Source of the DNA: Oscheius onirici
Lineage: Eukaryota; Nematoda; Chromadorea; Rhabditida; Rhabditidae
DNA: 64,000 bases
NCBI GenBank assembly: GCA_932521025.1
Contig: OW051470.1
Location: 1,364,001-1,428,000, forward strand
Direction of reading: 5' to 3'
In this document: positions 46,101 through 56,469 of the stretch, piece by piece
Layout: the number at the start of each line of letters is the position of its first letter
Position numbering within the stretch: position 1 is the first letter of the stretch
The notes under the pieces: model-generated
Seen by the model: the letters and a program-made list of their open reading frames with translations, nothing else
The model's database searches: none
What the model was told of the DNA's origin: nothing
Made by a program: the position numbers and the translations under genes

Positions 46101-49100
46101 TTTTAACCTTTTCGCCTCGAAGACACTTCTCTGGCGAAATTTTGTGAGAAATCCAGCTTTCACGTCCGTTTTGAAAACATTTTGACCTTTCCACAGTTTT
46201 CAAGTTTCTCTACGGTTTGACACACTAAGATAACAAGTTAAAACTTGTTGTTCAATAAAATTTACATATTGTTTTCGCGGCGAGACCGTAATAACACGAA
46301 AGCGTAGGTGCAGTTCGCCGAGTTCGGCACTTTAAAGGACTGCTCGTTGCGATCGGTCTCGACAAGATTTTGAAATCGTCTCGAGACACGAGCGCGGGAG
46401 GACAAAATTTCGGCTAAATTCAAATTACCGCCCAGTTTAGAGCGCGCGGAAAGACAATAATTCAAAATTTGGCTTGAAAACGGGAAAAACCTGGGTGACA
46501 CGCTTTCTCGAACACCCGATTATATTTTTTCACATGTTCGGTCTTATATTGTCGGCCGTATCGTGTTCCCGGTAGTTATGTTTTTTTCAGAGTCATTACA
46601 TGAAAAATGGCCGAGTTATAACGTATTTTCTATTTTTCACTGGGATTAGAAGACCAAATACCAAGTGCCAAAACACTCCTACAACGTTTCGACTGTGCTC
46701 TTTCTTTTGAAACCGAGAACGAAAGAAATGGTTGCGTAGATTTCTCAAAAACGTGTCACCCAGGACGAAAGTAATTTTGTCCAACATTTGAATTGCGCTG
46801 TGAACTGTGTAGGATATACCGCCAAGTTTCCTGGCTGAGCACAGCTGCGGCACTTTATAGCATGTTCAAAATATAGAGAGCATAATTTGAATTGACCCGC
46901 TCTTTTTGGTTGGCTGAGTATCCAATATTTACATGCTGTATCATCCTACGCAGCTAAATTTTAAAAAAAAATTTAAGACTATAAAGGACTGTGTGTCCTT
47001 AGCGGTCTCGTCACGATTTTGTAATCGCGAAAAATACCGAACGCGTAAGACGATATACTATTGTCCAAACTGTCGGATTCTACGACTCCAAAGTTGTGTA
47101 AAAACGAATGCTTTCCCGATACTAAAAGTAAGATGGACCCTGTATTTTCCCCATTTTCAATACTTTCCAAAAAATTTCTTTTTCTCAATACTTTTCAAAA
47201 ACAAAGTGTTCCAAGTATTACCATGGAATTGACGGTCCTGACTATCGGCAAACGACATGAAGAAAAAGGAGCTGAATGGAGCCGCCGGCTCAGGCATACC
47301 GTGAAAGAGTCGAAAGTTGTCGAACTCGATTTCGACCTAATCAATTCAGAAGAGATTAGTAGAGAGAGAAAGGAGGAAATCCTTGAAGAGCACACGGAAG
47401 TCACAGGAAGTGACTCCTGTTTTCAGCAAGCGAGAAAGAGAGAGAGGATTTGATGTCAGTGCGACTGGATGAGACACACTCTCTTTAGTAGAATTTAGCC
47501 CTGTTGGCTCATCCCTTAGGGGCGGAAAGGCGGATAAATTACGTGAGCCAAAGATCTCTAGAACAGGTAGGGTGACGGGGTCAAGGTGGAGAGCAGACCG
47601 ATTCTGGTTCAGGAAAAGGCAGAGACACTTCCAGATAATTGTGTAGTCTATTTATTGTCCAGTCTGGTAAAATTACTGGACTTTTTGACCGGAGAAAAAT
47701 AAAATAAGGACAAGATATTTTCAGAACAATGGGTGCATTTAAAATGACGACGAAGAAAAGAGAGCCTGGCAGACGGAGCGATGACAGAACTTTTCTTGAA
47801 AAATAGAGCATGAGGGTTAGTCACTTCTCGACCATTTTTCGGACCGGAAAATAGTGAACAGATGTCTGGTAAGAGTTGCTCTGATTGTGAGTACAGTTCA
47901 GGGCAACTAGCACCAGACTGGTAAGAGTACAGTTCATCTAAAGACTGTTCAGAAAAAAGAAAGCAACCGTAACCCAAAAATATATCGCTTCGAGAACCAC
48001 AAACCCCTGATTTTCAAGGTAAACTGCAACAATTTAAACCGATTTCTTGATTTTCTTAAAGCGAGGGTATCTCTATACCCCGTTTGAATTTTCGCGCGCA
48101 AATTTTCAGCGCTGCGGCGGCCTACAAAGGACACTGGCGCAGTGGATAAGATATATTTCTACTAATTTTGAAGTCACAGGTTCAATTCCTTGTGTTGTCG
48201 ATTTTTTTTTGGATATTAGTTCAAAGAGTTTTACGTGAAACAGAGGACTCAAAGAGCGGCGGAACCACCCGTTGAAGAGGACAGTTTGATGGCTCGGTGC
48301 GCAGAGTTTGGGCTAAAAACCCGTCTTCGGTATGAAAACTGTCAGTCAAGTTGAGAGGTTAGTTGTAATGAATGAGACAAGTGAAACAAATTTTGGCGAA
48401 AGAACAGTTTTTCGAACTGGAATAATAAACAAAAAAGAGAATGTTAGACTTATCCAAGCATATCAAACAGTTTTGACACACCGGGGAATCGAACCCTGGC
48501 CATGCGTTTCACAGTCGACGCTCTTATCCACTAGGCCATGCGAGCGAGGCAGCGTCCTGCTTTGGCAGCATTCATGAACTTAGATAAGAGACTAATATAC
48601 TGAGATAAGTGACAATGGGGGGAGGCTCGCTTTAATGGTGAATTGGCGCGCTACCATAAAAATCAGGGGGATTGTGGTTCTTGTATATTTTTTGCTTACC
48701 ATTGCGTTCTTTTTTCTGAACAGTCTTTAGTCTGGTAAGAGTACAGTAAGAATTTTCAGAAAGACCTAAGAGTGTGGATGATTCATGTCAATTATCTGCA
48801 TAAGAAGAAGTTTTTAGGTGTTTAGTTGGTTTTTGCTTACAGCTTCCAGCTATAGGTATATAAAATCCAATTGCTCCCAAGTCTCTGTGTGTCTAATTGA
48901 GGATAAGGAGGGGGAACTTTGTGCGCAAATTTTTATTTTTAACAAGTCGTGAAAGGACAAGCAAGTGCGTGAAGGGTTCTTGCGACTTGGTAGTTTCTTG
49001 GGAGAGCTGGGACAGGGGGTGACTGGAGCAGTGTGACAAGGGAAGACTGAAAGAGAGTGTGGCTCTCCGCGACAGAGCAAAGCGATGGATGAAAACGAAG

Positions 49101-52100
49101 TATCTCTATCTCCGGCCCTGTTAAGGGCGTTGCTAACCTTGTTGGGTAATTTGAAGAACACAACTTCTCCTGTCTAGGACTATCGAGAATTAACAAGTCT
49201 TATAAAAGGGCTTTAAGAAGCTAATCCCCTGTCCTTTTCACCATGAGTTCATAAACTTATCGTAGCGCGACGATAAAAAAGTCAGATAAGAACTAATCCG
49301 AAAACTTTTATATTAAATTAGAACAAAAGAAGTTCTTGTGAAAAGATTACGTTACCATGGAGAGGACTAACGGTCTGTAAGAAAAACGTTTGGTCTCATT
49401 AGACTCCGTTGAATTGCTTTCAATATGCTTTCTCCAAAGAAATTTGCAAGATTTTGTGCTCGAGTTGATGGAAAATCGGGGGATTTTGTAAAAGTACAGA
49501 AGGATAAAAGATTGATAGTCTCTCTGTCTCTCTGAATCCCTGTCTCAGACTCTTTGTTGTTCTGTCCAGACCAGGAAAGTTGCACGGACATCGGAATTTC
49601 GGGCGAACACGAACACCGACCGAACCATGCAGTTTTTGTTCGCGTGCGAACCGAACACAAACAATTCCCCTTCCCAATGTTCGTTCGCGAACACGAACAC
49701 GGATACGAACACAGCTCGAACATTTACAAAAACGTCTTGTAGAATTTTGAAATCATTTTTTTTAAACAAATAGCAAAGTTGCCAAGGAAAAGACACGAAA
49801 ACAGGATTTCAAAAATCCTAAAAATGTGAAAGCGGATAATCGTTGCTGGACCAAATGTCGGCGGAAAATCGTTGCGGGACCAAATGTTCGAGTTCGTCGG
49901 ATTTTTAAACTTGTTCGAGCCTCGAACACGAACATTTTCACTTTTTTGTTCGTCACGCGAACACGGACTGTTCGTGTAGGCTCAAAACGAACAACGGACA
50001 CAGACTCCGTACAACCCTGGTCCAGACCAAAAAGTAACATAAATCGGCAAGAGTCTCGTACTCTGAATAAGAAAAGAGCTGACGCAGATAGAGAGTATGA
50101 CTCTCTCGATCCAGACTTCCAGAGTCTATAAAATATTCTCGTCCTCCCCTCCGGGCCGCAAGATATCAACACCCAAATTAATCATATCTTTTCCGTGTTG
50201 AAGACCCGAGAAGCCAGATCAATAAGAGTGCCTTTAAGAATTCTCTCTCACCTGGATCGTAGAATTCATCATCGGTCGAAAGGGATCGCAGCATGACGGA
50301 CGACTCGTCGGCAGATAGAGGGCGGACCAGTCGCTCCGGCTGATGACGATAAGTCTCGGGCGTATGGCCGTCCTAAATCCGTATTGGGAGAGTGAGAGAA
50401 GGAAGAGGAAATTCAAATTTCCCGTTATTTACCTGATCGGCCAGCTTTGTATTGGCGCCGAGTTCAACCAGCGTGTCGTAGATGGCGTTCGGCTGGACGG
50501 CAGCGTAGTGGAGAGCGGTTCGTTTGCACTGAAATGGGAATATTTGAGAGAAAAAACTGGTACAATGGATCAACAACATCTTCTGCCAAATCTTCATCTT
50601 GCCTATAGTCAATTCCAAAAAAAGATGCATAATTTAACCCAGCCCGCCACGATTTGAGCGGGAATCTGAATGCAGAAAATTCAATTAGGAAATTGTTAGT
50701 TTTGCATTCATCGTTTCTTGGCCTATTTTTGCTTGTTTTCTGTTCAAGAATAGTACAATTTACTACGCGAGGAAAGCTTATTATCGGCTACAGAGAGAAA
50801 CTAGCTAAGCTGGAAAATGAGGCGTATTTTTGAGCGTTGAAATTCCCGAGAAAGTCTTGGCGGGCCGGTTTTAATTATGCACCATTTTTTTTGCGATCGA
50901 CTATACTATTAGGTGATTTGCGTACCAAAAACTCGATAGAAATTCGGATAAAATGGTATGCCCGCGCGTACGCAAGTTCTCGTCAAGAAAAAATACGCAA
51001 GTTGTAGATTTGGCACGCAATGTAAAAAAATGGCAAATGTCTGTGTGCTAAATCTGATAGCGGCACAAAGGCTCAAAAGAATCGGATACTCAGCCAAACA
51101 TAAGCAGCTGAATTCTATTTTAGCTGCGTATTTTATCTGAGTATCCAACGTCTGACTGCTGAATTCTAGAAGACTGGTCTGGCTACTGGAATGTCTCCAT
51201 ATTTTTGACCAGATCATTGCCGGTTTTAATTTGACAGACTTTGAAGGTACGAGAACAAAAGCTCAGAGATTTTTTGGGTTTGATCCATCACACCCTACAA
51301 ATCCTTTTGTTTTCCTTCCTATTTCGAGGATCAAAAAAATCGGTGATGTTTCTTTTAACAAAAACTCTATTTTAAGCTCCATACTCTTCCGGAAAAGGAC
51401 AAGAGACTGGGGATCAAGAATAGTGCAGACTGTGATTCAGATATCTGATCTATCTAGATAAAGAGGGTATTAGACTTGTCCTTAAAAAAGAGATTTTCCT
51501 TTTTTTAACGCCAAAATACAAAGTTATCGCCTGGGAGAACACAACTCTGTTCCCGGTGTTTGGAAGCCCTAAATCTATTAGGCGTCGTTTGAGGAAGTCA
51601 CGGACTAATATGAGGCATCTTTGACGTCAAATGAGGCTATTTTTGGCGTGACTCACGGTGTCGGTCAAGTTGATCGTATAGGGGAAGGTGTGAGCCAGAT
51701 ATTCGACCATCTCGTGCCGTTCTCGAAGGACGGCAATGTGAAGAACTCGCATTCCTCTGGTGTCCCTCGTACGGGCCAGGCCCTCGTCCATGAGGGTCCG
51801 GAGCCGGTGAATCTCGTTCTGTTCGATGGCGTCGATTGCCTCATTCATCCTGGTCTGAAAATATTTATTATAGAGCGAAAAAAAAGTAGGTCCCGGCGAG
51901 ATTCGAACTCGCGTCGCAGGATTCAAAGTCCTGAGTGCTAACCGCTACACCACGGGACCATAGAAAGAGGCCGAATATGGTTCGTTAGATGGGAGAATGA
52001 AAAAAATGAAGAAACGGACAGAGAGACGCACCTGTATCTGCCGAAATTCGCTAATGTGCTGTGTCAACTTGTCATTAGCGACATTGCGGCCGAGGATCTT

Positions 52101-55100
52101 CCAAATGTGATCAGCTTTTCCCTCAATCTGGAGCTCCTCGAGCACCTGAAAAAAAAGCAATCAGGATGATTAAATATCTTCTCGATAGCAAGCAAAAAAC
52201 TTACGTGATAGTCGTTGGGCACAATTTTGAGCTGTAGGAGGTGATCCATGACCTCGGAGAGGGCCTCCTCCGAATTCGAGTCAAACGTACGCTCTCTGGA
52301 ATGGAACTAATGAACAGGTGTTGCCAGGAGCTGGTTTAATGAACCGGAAGAACTCATTGCTTCACCACATCCGAACATTATATTTGTCCGCCGCTGTTTC
52401 TCTTTTGACAATGTTATACTTCAGAAAATTCGTTGAGAAGTGATTTATTCAAAATATAATCTCAATATTATTATTTTATTGACTCGCTAAAGTTATAGTC
52501 TGTTCAAAATATAGAGAGCATAATTTGAATTGGCTCGCTCTTTTTGGTTGGCTGAGTATCCAACATTTACATGCTGTATTATCCTACGCAGCTAAATTCC
52601 CGCCAAGTTGATTTGAAAAAAGTTCTGTGAAGAAAGCGCGGTCCAATTCAAATTATGCTCTGTACATTTTGAACAGACTATACAAGAAGTACCGTAAAAG
52701 CTCTAATAGAAGCCCACCCCTTACGTAAAATACGCAATTACGTATTCACATTTTTTTGGGGTCAAGACGATATTTTCTGACTTTGTGAAGTTCTGCAAAG
52801 TTGTAGCCAATGACGTCCTCTACAACTTTGCAGAACACGAAAAAGCTGAAAAATGACGTCTTGACCCCAAAAAATGTGAGTACGCTATTGCGTATTTCTT
52901 ACCTAAGGGGGGTGCTTCTAATAGAGGAAATACGGTATCTTTCAAGCTTTGAACCCTGAAGATTATGTCCTAACACGATTCTGGAGGTAGCTTTGCAAGG
53001 AATCCAGTTAGAAAATCCATTTTCGAAATAATAACATTTTTTAAAGATTTTAAAATTTCTCAGCCGTCAGTAGCAAGTTACGGCATGTTAGAGAAATGGC
53101 CACAGATTTTTAAAGTTATGAACTTGGAAAAAAAAGTTAGAAAAAGTCGTACATACTACTATCTAAAATCGGGTAGGCGGCTAGAAAATAGTGTAGTTTG
53201 GCTCTTACTCAGAAGCTCACCTCTCAGTAAACAGCTGAATACATACTGGAAAATGTAGCTATTTTCCTGGGACTTCGACTAGACTTGGTCTGAGGACAGG
53301 AAACATGCCTATTTGTCACTCAAAATGATCATTTTCCTACCCCTTCTGAACAAAAAGAAGCTCACCTCATCAAGTCGACGGATTGAAATCTGGACTGGTG
53401 AAGAATCTTCGTCCGGGAGCCCTATAATTAAGCATTTATAGTGGCCGCTGAGAACAGTTTCCGGTCCCCGGAAATAGCCAGAGGTGTGTGTGGACACACA
53501 TCAAAACAACGGAATGTGAGAGAAGGCTCTCCAATCAATCAGGAATCCCAGCCTGAGCTCCTCAAGGCAATATATCCGGATTACAGAAATTGGGAGGTGA
53601 ATCAGAATAAGAAGGCGGATTGGAAATGGGGGAGGTCATGATCACGACATGAATAAAATCTTTTTGTAATCACAGAGCCTGCCAAAGAGAGGTTCCAGAT
53701 TGGAACGAAAGACCGCACGAATAACAAGTCATATTTCTTACGACTCTAATGACCGAAAGTAATAAAATTGGCCTAAAAATTCCGCAAACTTTCAGGACTG
53801 TTTTGGGAGTGAAAAATGATGTGTCAGCTTTACACGCAAGCAAGGCCAAAACAACAACTTTGTGGGACAACGAGGAACTGATAATTTCTCAAGCAATTTG
53901 TATTTTTTTTCACTTGTGTCTTGAAAAAAGGCTTACCCTCCTGTCTCCGAAAGCACTAACGGACAGACTGTTCTTCGATGTTATGGCGTAAGAAGCTGGG
54001 ATTCTTCCTTTCTGAAAGATTGGCTTGAGTTTCGTTGCTGTTTGTCTACTGTGGGCCTGGGTGAAAGGTTACCTGACCATTTGATCTTGGTACAAGATTC
54101 AATAGTAGAACTTTGAGCGGTCTGTTCAAAAAGAAGAGGGATTACCGTAAGATTTTAGCTCTTCCCTTCGAGAATCCACTTAGCATGCAAACGTTGGATA
54201 CTCAGGCAACAAATTCGAAAGGTACGCAGCGAACTTTGGAATTTGTTGGCTGAGTATCCAACGTTTGTGTGCACTTTTGCATGCTGAGTGGGTCTCGAAG
54301 GGAAGAGCTAAAATATTACGGTAATCCCTTTTCATTTTGAACAGACCATATATCCTAGTTCGTATCCTTTGAACCCAAAAGTAGCAACCTTAGAGCTTGT
54401 ATGCTCATTTTTCCAAAAATAGATGTGATCAGAGTTAAACGAGCATCGAGCCAGAGAGACTCGCAAAAAGTCATATCAGTTTTAATTCCAGCGTTCTGGT
54501 AAACTGCAAGAACGTACCTTATCCTCAACAGATGCCGCCTCTGGACACAGATAGAGCAGAAACTCGATGAGGGGCCTGTTTGCTTTCCTGAAAAAAAAGT
54601 AAAATTGAAAGCACTGTCTCTCACTCTATCTGTCTCTGTGTCCCTGTCTTTCTTCCTCATTGTCAGTCTGTCTGTCAAACTCTCAGTATCTCTGACTCTC
54701 TCCAGTCCTCACTTGTAAGCATGATGAAGGGGCGTCTTCCCCGAAGAATCCATGCACAGTCCCATACTCTTTCCACAGAGCAGCTGTTTCAGTGTCCTAT
54801 CATCATCAGCAGCTATAGCATCCCAAACCCCAAAATACTGTGCCTGAAGCATCATCAATCTATCGTAGGTTTCGCTTTGAGCCGTCGGGGGTAGTTCAAG
54901 AGACAGGTCCAGTTCTCCCTAAATGGTTTAAAGAACGGGGTTACTGTATACTAACATGTCTGATCAGTTCACCGAGTTGTTCCTCAGTAAATTCTTCCAT
55001 CAGACCGTCTGTTCGGTTGTCCATTACGACAGGAACTGGAAAAACGGATGAAAATATCTAAAAAGATGTAGAAAAACTCCACTGAACTTGACAGGTTTCA

Positions 55101-56286
55101 CAAACTAGAAGTCTAGGATGAAGAATTTTCTCAATGGGATCCGGAAGGATATAGACTTACACTGATTAAGAATTCGTGCCCTCTCCATATTGATAAGACC
55201 AGGATTTTGGCGGATTTCGAAGGGGGTAAAGCCTTCGAGATCTGGAATAATTTGGTGGTTCACATGCTGCTTTTTGAGAAATCTTTGCCCGAGGGCAAAG
55301 GATGAGACAAACAGGCGACTTACCCATGATGTTGTCCTTGCAGCCGACTTGGCCTAGAAGGTAGTACATGTCATCGTTTTCTTCCTCGTGGTTTTCCAGG
55401 ATAACGGAAGCGGTGATGGCGGCACCGTAGTGGAGAGCGGTGCGGCCTTCCTGAAAAGGGAGAATATCAGTTATACCGTAAATATTTAAATAGAGGCACT
55501 GCGCCACTATTCGAATACAAAAAATACGCAATTACGTACGCATTTTATTGGATCGAAAAAAAATATTTTTTTGACTTTTCTAGTATTTTTTTCCATATAG
55601 ACATGGATCCTGGCTACCAGTAAAAATAAAGAGAAAGTAAAAAATGTCGTCAATCCGAAAAAAATTGCGTATTTTTTTTGTATTAGAATAGTGGCGCAGT
55701 GCTTCTATTCAAATATTTACGGTAGCTACAGTAACAGTACCTGACACCGTGAATTGAAGTCATAGTTCCGGACAGACAGCATCTTCTCGACCATCTTCAC
55801 ATGGTTGTAAATCACAGCTATCATCAGAGGTGAACAGCCAGTGTCTGGATGAACACACTGAACCAGACTCTTTTACTGTTTCTTCTCCTTCTTACCCGTA
55901 GTAACTGCGGCGTCACCATTTTCTCTACAGTAGCCGTTTCTCCTTTACAGACTGCCGTCAAGAACTGTCTGGCTCTTGTAATCTTCGTCCCATTTCTGTG
56001 GTTGATGTTCTGAATCAGAATTTTTTGGATCAGGGCTCTAGAAAACCAATATGGTACCAGTCGGGAAGCCTCTAGTTATCAGCTGACTCTGACGTCTACT
56101 TCAAAGGCTTCCTATTCGTATACTCTTATCAGAAACGGAATGTTTCAAAAAAATGTCAAAAAGCCTTACCACTGTCGTTCCCGGCATATTTGGCGGTGTT
56201 TTTGGCCGTTCTATGGAAATGACCGTGCCCTGAATGACCAAGGGAGGCGGCCTATTTCTTGGAATAGAATTGGCTGGAGCCTTCAT
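40193..56286 (-). CDS. Ankyrin-repeat protein with C-terminal Dpy-30 motif
   Basis: 27 exons: 56286-56170, 56069-55896, 55857-55741, 55450-55324, 55241-55161, 55035-54956, 54918-54713, 54587-54518, 53421-53366, 52295-52205, 52145-52032, 51854-51657, 50528-50433, 50372-50252, 45961-45804, 45764-45564, 45429-45328, 44724-44604, 43640-43483, 43445-43245, 43164-43063, 43018-42713, 42674-42587, 41263-41150, 41111-41010, 40645-40491, 40448-40193. The summed length is divisible by three if one extra base in exon 41263-41150 is discounted (about 1236 residues). Ankyrin signatures recur: TALHYGAA, TPLHHAY, TPLHKALLHGQ, TPLHYAAADPNGEH, SPLHKAIVFDRSD, TAMHYAAAARDGG. Four ~190-residue modules share the pattern W-x(5,8)-G-LEQLVL, FLxxLxxYQ, IxAIHKAVEEG, ending in a Y-rich cap. 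The C terminus is a Dpy-30 motif (YLARTVAPVLTKALAEVLLR, DPIGFISEWLVKYH). The ATG follows TTACAG, so trans-splicing is likely. The start of exon 2 and intron 42586-41264 (GC donor) are the weak points. Dpy-30 motifs dimerise and dock onto amphipathic helices in other proteins, so a scaffold role is likely (inference). Confidence 0.82.
40660..41006 (-). repeat. Intronic GGGACAGAG array
   Basis: Most of the 364-bp intron 40646-41009 is imperfect repeats of GGGACAGAGGGACAGA, GACTGACAGA and similar on the plus strand, i.e. TCTGTCCC on the gene's coding strand. Confidence 0.85.
41435..42247 (+). CDS. Basic Ser/Lys-rich protein nested in an intron
   Basis: An uninterrupted 270-residue frame on the strand opposite the ankyrin gene, entirely within its 42586-41264 intron. 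N terminus MEEGGQALSAVMNICDKAM. The centre has repeated RKSQVDTA, KSQMNTAL, RSRQSRKKK and VAVKPKKSQVDTA units. The C terminus has HEEAFEKKELSYKLRLEALI. GC-rich third positions contrast with the intron around it and support real coding. No known domain. It could be a DNA- or RNA-binding basic protein or a sperm-type basic protein, or a retroposed intronless gene (inference). No poly(A) signal is obvious within 60 bases of the stop. Confidence 0.7.
   Translation: MEEGGQALSAVMNICDKAMNDARQMLAAIPREAATPVSSSSALDMRKGLVFYSEDKKYKLVAYERVDSCSSTSVQSKDKISVAVRSRKSQVDTAISTQAKKIPMPRTIPVDMSLLFQAVEDRSRQSRKKKSKKFPVDRQENRSVQLVALQPRKSQVIVSPVQSSKSQMNTALEDLPYRKSRDDSQSRKKKKTTVAVKPKKSQVDTARDCNTLKAVRAPSVQKICSTGERKMSHEEAFEKKELSYKLRLEALIGGDGKLKQIEINGKKINI
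42338..42407 (-). repeat. tRNA-like element with CTACTAAT loop
   Basis: On the minus strand: GATCAAGTGGTTAGCGC (D-arm-like), CTACTAATC in the anticodon position, CCCGGGTTCAATCCCGG (perfect T-arm). The terminal seven bases fail to pair, so it is not a standard tRNA gene. A second element with CTACTAAT in the same place is at 48131-48199. Confidence 0.5.
43201..43250 (-). other. Duplicated splice-donor segment
   Basis: A 20-bp unit CAGCTCCCCCTTACCTGATC occurs at 43208-43227 and 43231-43250. The upstream-of-gene copy is the donor of exon 43445-43245. The other presents a second identical donor 23 bases further on. Confidence 0.85.
45185..45256 (-). tRNA. tRNA-His (GTG)
   Basis: Acceptor GCCCACG/CGTGGGC, D-arm TATAGTGGTTAGTAC, anticodon stem CCACG/CGTGG with loop TTGTGGC (anticodon GTG), T-arm CTGGTTCGATTCCAG. 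It lies in an ankyrin-gene intron on the same strand as that gene. Confidence 0.95.
48131..48199 (+). repeat. tRNA-like element with CTACTAAT loop
   Basis: GGCGCAGTGGATAAG, TTTCTACTAATTTTGAAG, CACAGGTTCAATTCCTTGTG (paired T-arm). Partial pairing of the outer ends only. Probably tRNA-derived repeat or pseudogene. Confidence 0.5.
48475..48545 (-). repeat. tRNA-like element
   Basis: On the minus strand: GGCCTAGTGGATAAGAGCG, CTGTGAAACGC, CAGGGTTCGATTCCCCGG. The acceptor ends do not pair. Sister of the fragment at 12914-12968. Confidence 0.55.
48860..49150 (-). repeat. Dispersed repeat copy
   Basis: Shares ordered blocks (CTAATTGAGGATAAGGAG, AACAAGTCG, GCGTTGCTAACCTTG) with 8010-9010, and parts with 19980-20120 and 60850-60960. 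Not coding. Class unknown. Confidence 0.6.
51888..51959 (-). tRNA. tRNA-Gln (TTG)
   Basis: Acceptor GGTCCCG/CGGGACC, TGTAGCGGTTAGCAC D-arm, anticodon loop CTTTGAA (anticodon TTG), T-arm GCGAGTTCGAATCTCGC. It occupies much of the 177-bp intron 51855-52031 of the ankyrin gene, in the same orientation. Confidence 0.97.
52496..52682. mobile_element. MITE, TATAGTCTGTTCAAAA family
   Basis: Complete ends TATAGTCTGTTCAAAATATAG and TTTTGAACAGACTATA, with internal GGCTGAGTATCCAACATTTA. Lies in the 52296-53365 intron. Confidence 0.85.
52686..52938. mobile_element. MITE with TACCGTA ends
   Basis: Inverted arms (TACCGTA...CTAATAGAAGC, ACGCAATTACGTATTCACAT, GGGGTCAAGACG) with a short inner palindrome around CTACAACTTTGCAGAACA. 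Relatives at 57866-58034 and, more distant, 55480-55725. Confidence 0.8.
54118..54350. mobile_element. Palindromic MITE, TCTGTTCAAAA family
   Basis: Close copy of 9568-9785, with ends GGTCTGTTCAAAAAGAAGAG and complement, and inner TTGGCTGAGTATCCAACG. Confidence 0.8.
55480..55725. mobile_element. MITE with TACCGTAAATATTT ends
   Basis: Arms TACCGTAAATATTTAAATAG, CACTGCGCCACTATTC and complements. In the intron between exons 55741 and 55450 of the ankyrin gene. Confidence 0.8.
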
Positions 56287-56390
56287 CTGTAAACAATTTG
56301 TTTTGGTCCTCTGGGAGGACTGGAAGAAAGAAAAGAGACTGGAATGTGGCCGTAAGATAGTCACTGACCAACGAAAACAAACGCTCTATC

Positions 56391-56462
56391 GGTCCCGTGG
56401 TGTAGCGGTTAGCACTCAGGACTCTGAATCCTGCGACGGGAGTTCAAATCTCCCCGGGACCT
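56391..56462 (+). tRNA. tRNA-Gln (CTG)
   Basis: Identical to 37398-37469 across the 72 bases. Located 105 bases upstream of the ankyrin gene's start codon, on the opposite strand. Confidence 0.97.
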
Positions 56463-56469
56463 TTCTTTT

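Larger units (their letters stand above)
45962..50251 (-). other. 4.3-kb intron of the ankyrin gene
   Basis: The flanking exons join in phase (spare G plus AT). Contents: a truncated MITE (46862-46975), two tRNA-like elements (48131-48199, 48475-48545), a dispersed repeat (48860-49150), and a GTTCG/CGAACACGAACA-rich block (49595-49995). A plus-strand frame at 47222-47453 (LTVLTIGKRHEEKG, acidic helix-like end) has no domain or splice support. Confidence 0.6.

Noticed and set aside
55880-55935. A 24-base intron in the ankyrin gene's second exon
   Set aside because: An upstream acceptor for the next exon (exon high end 55857) keeps frame without it.
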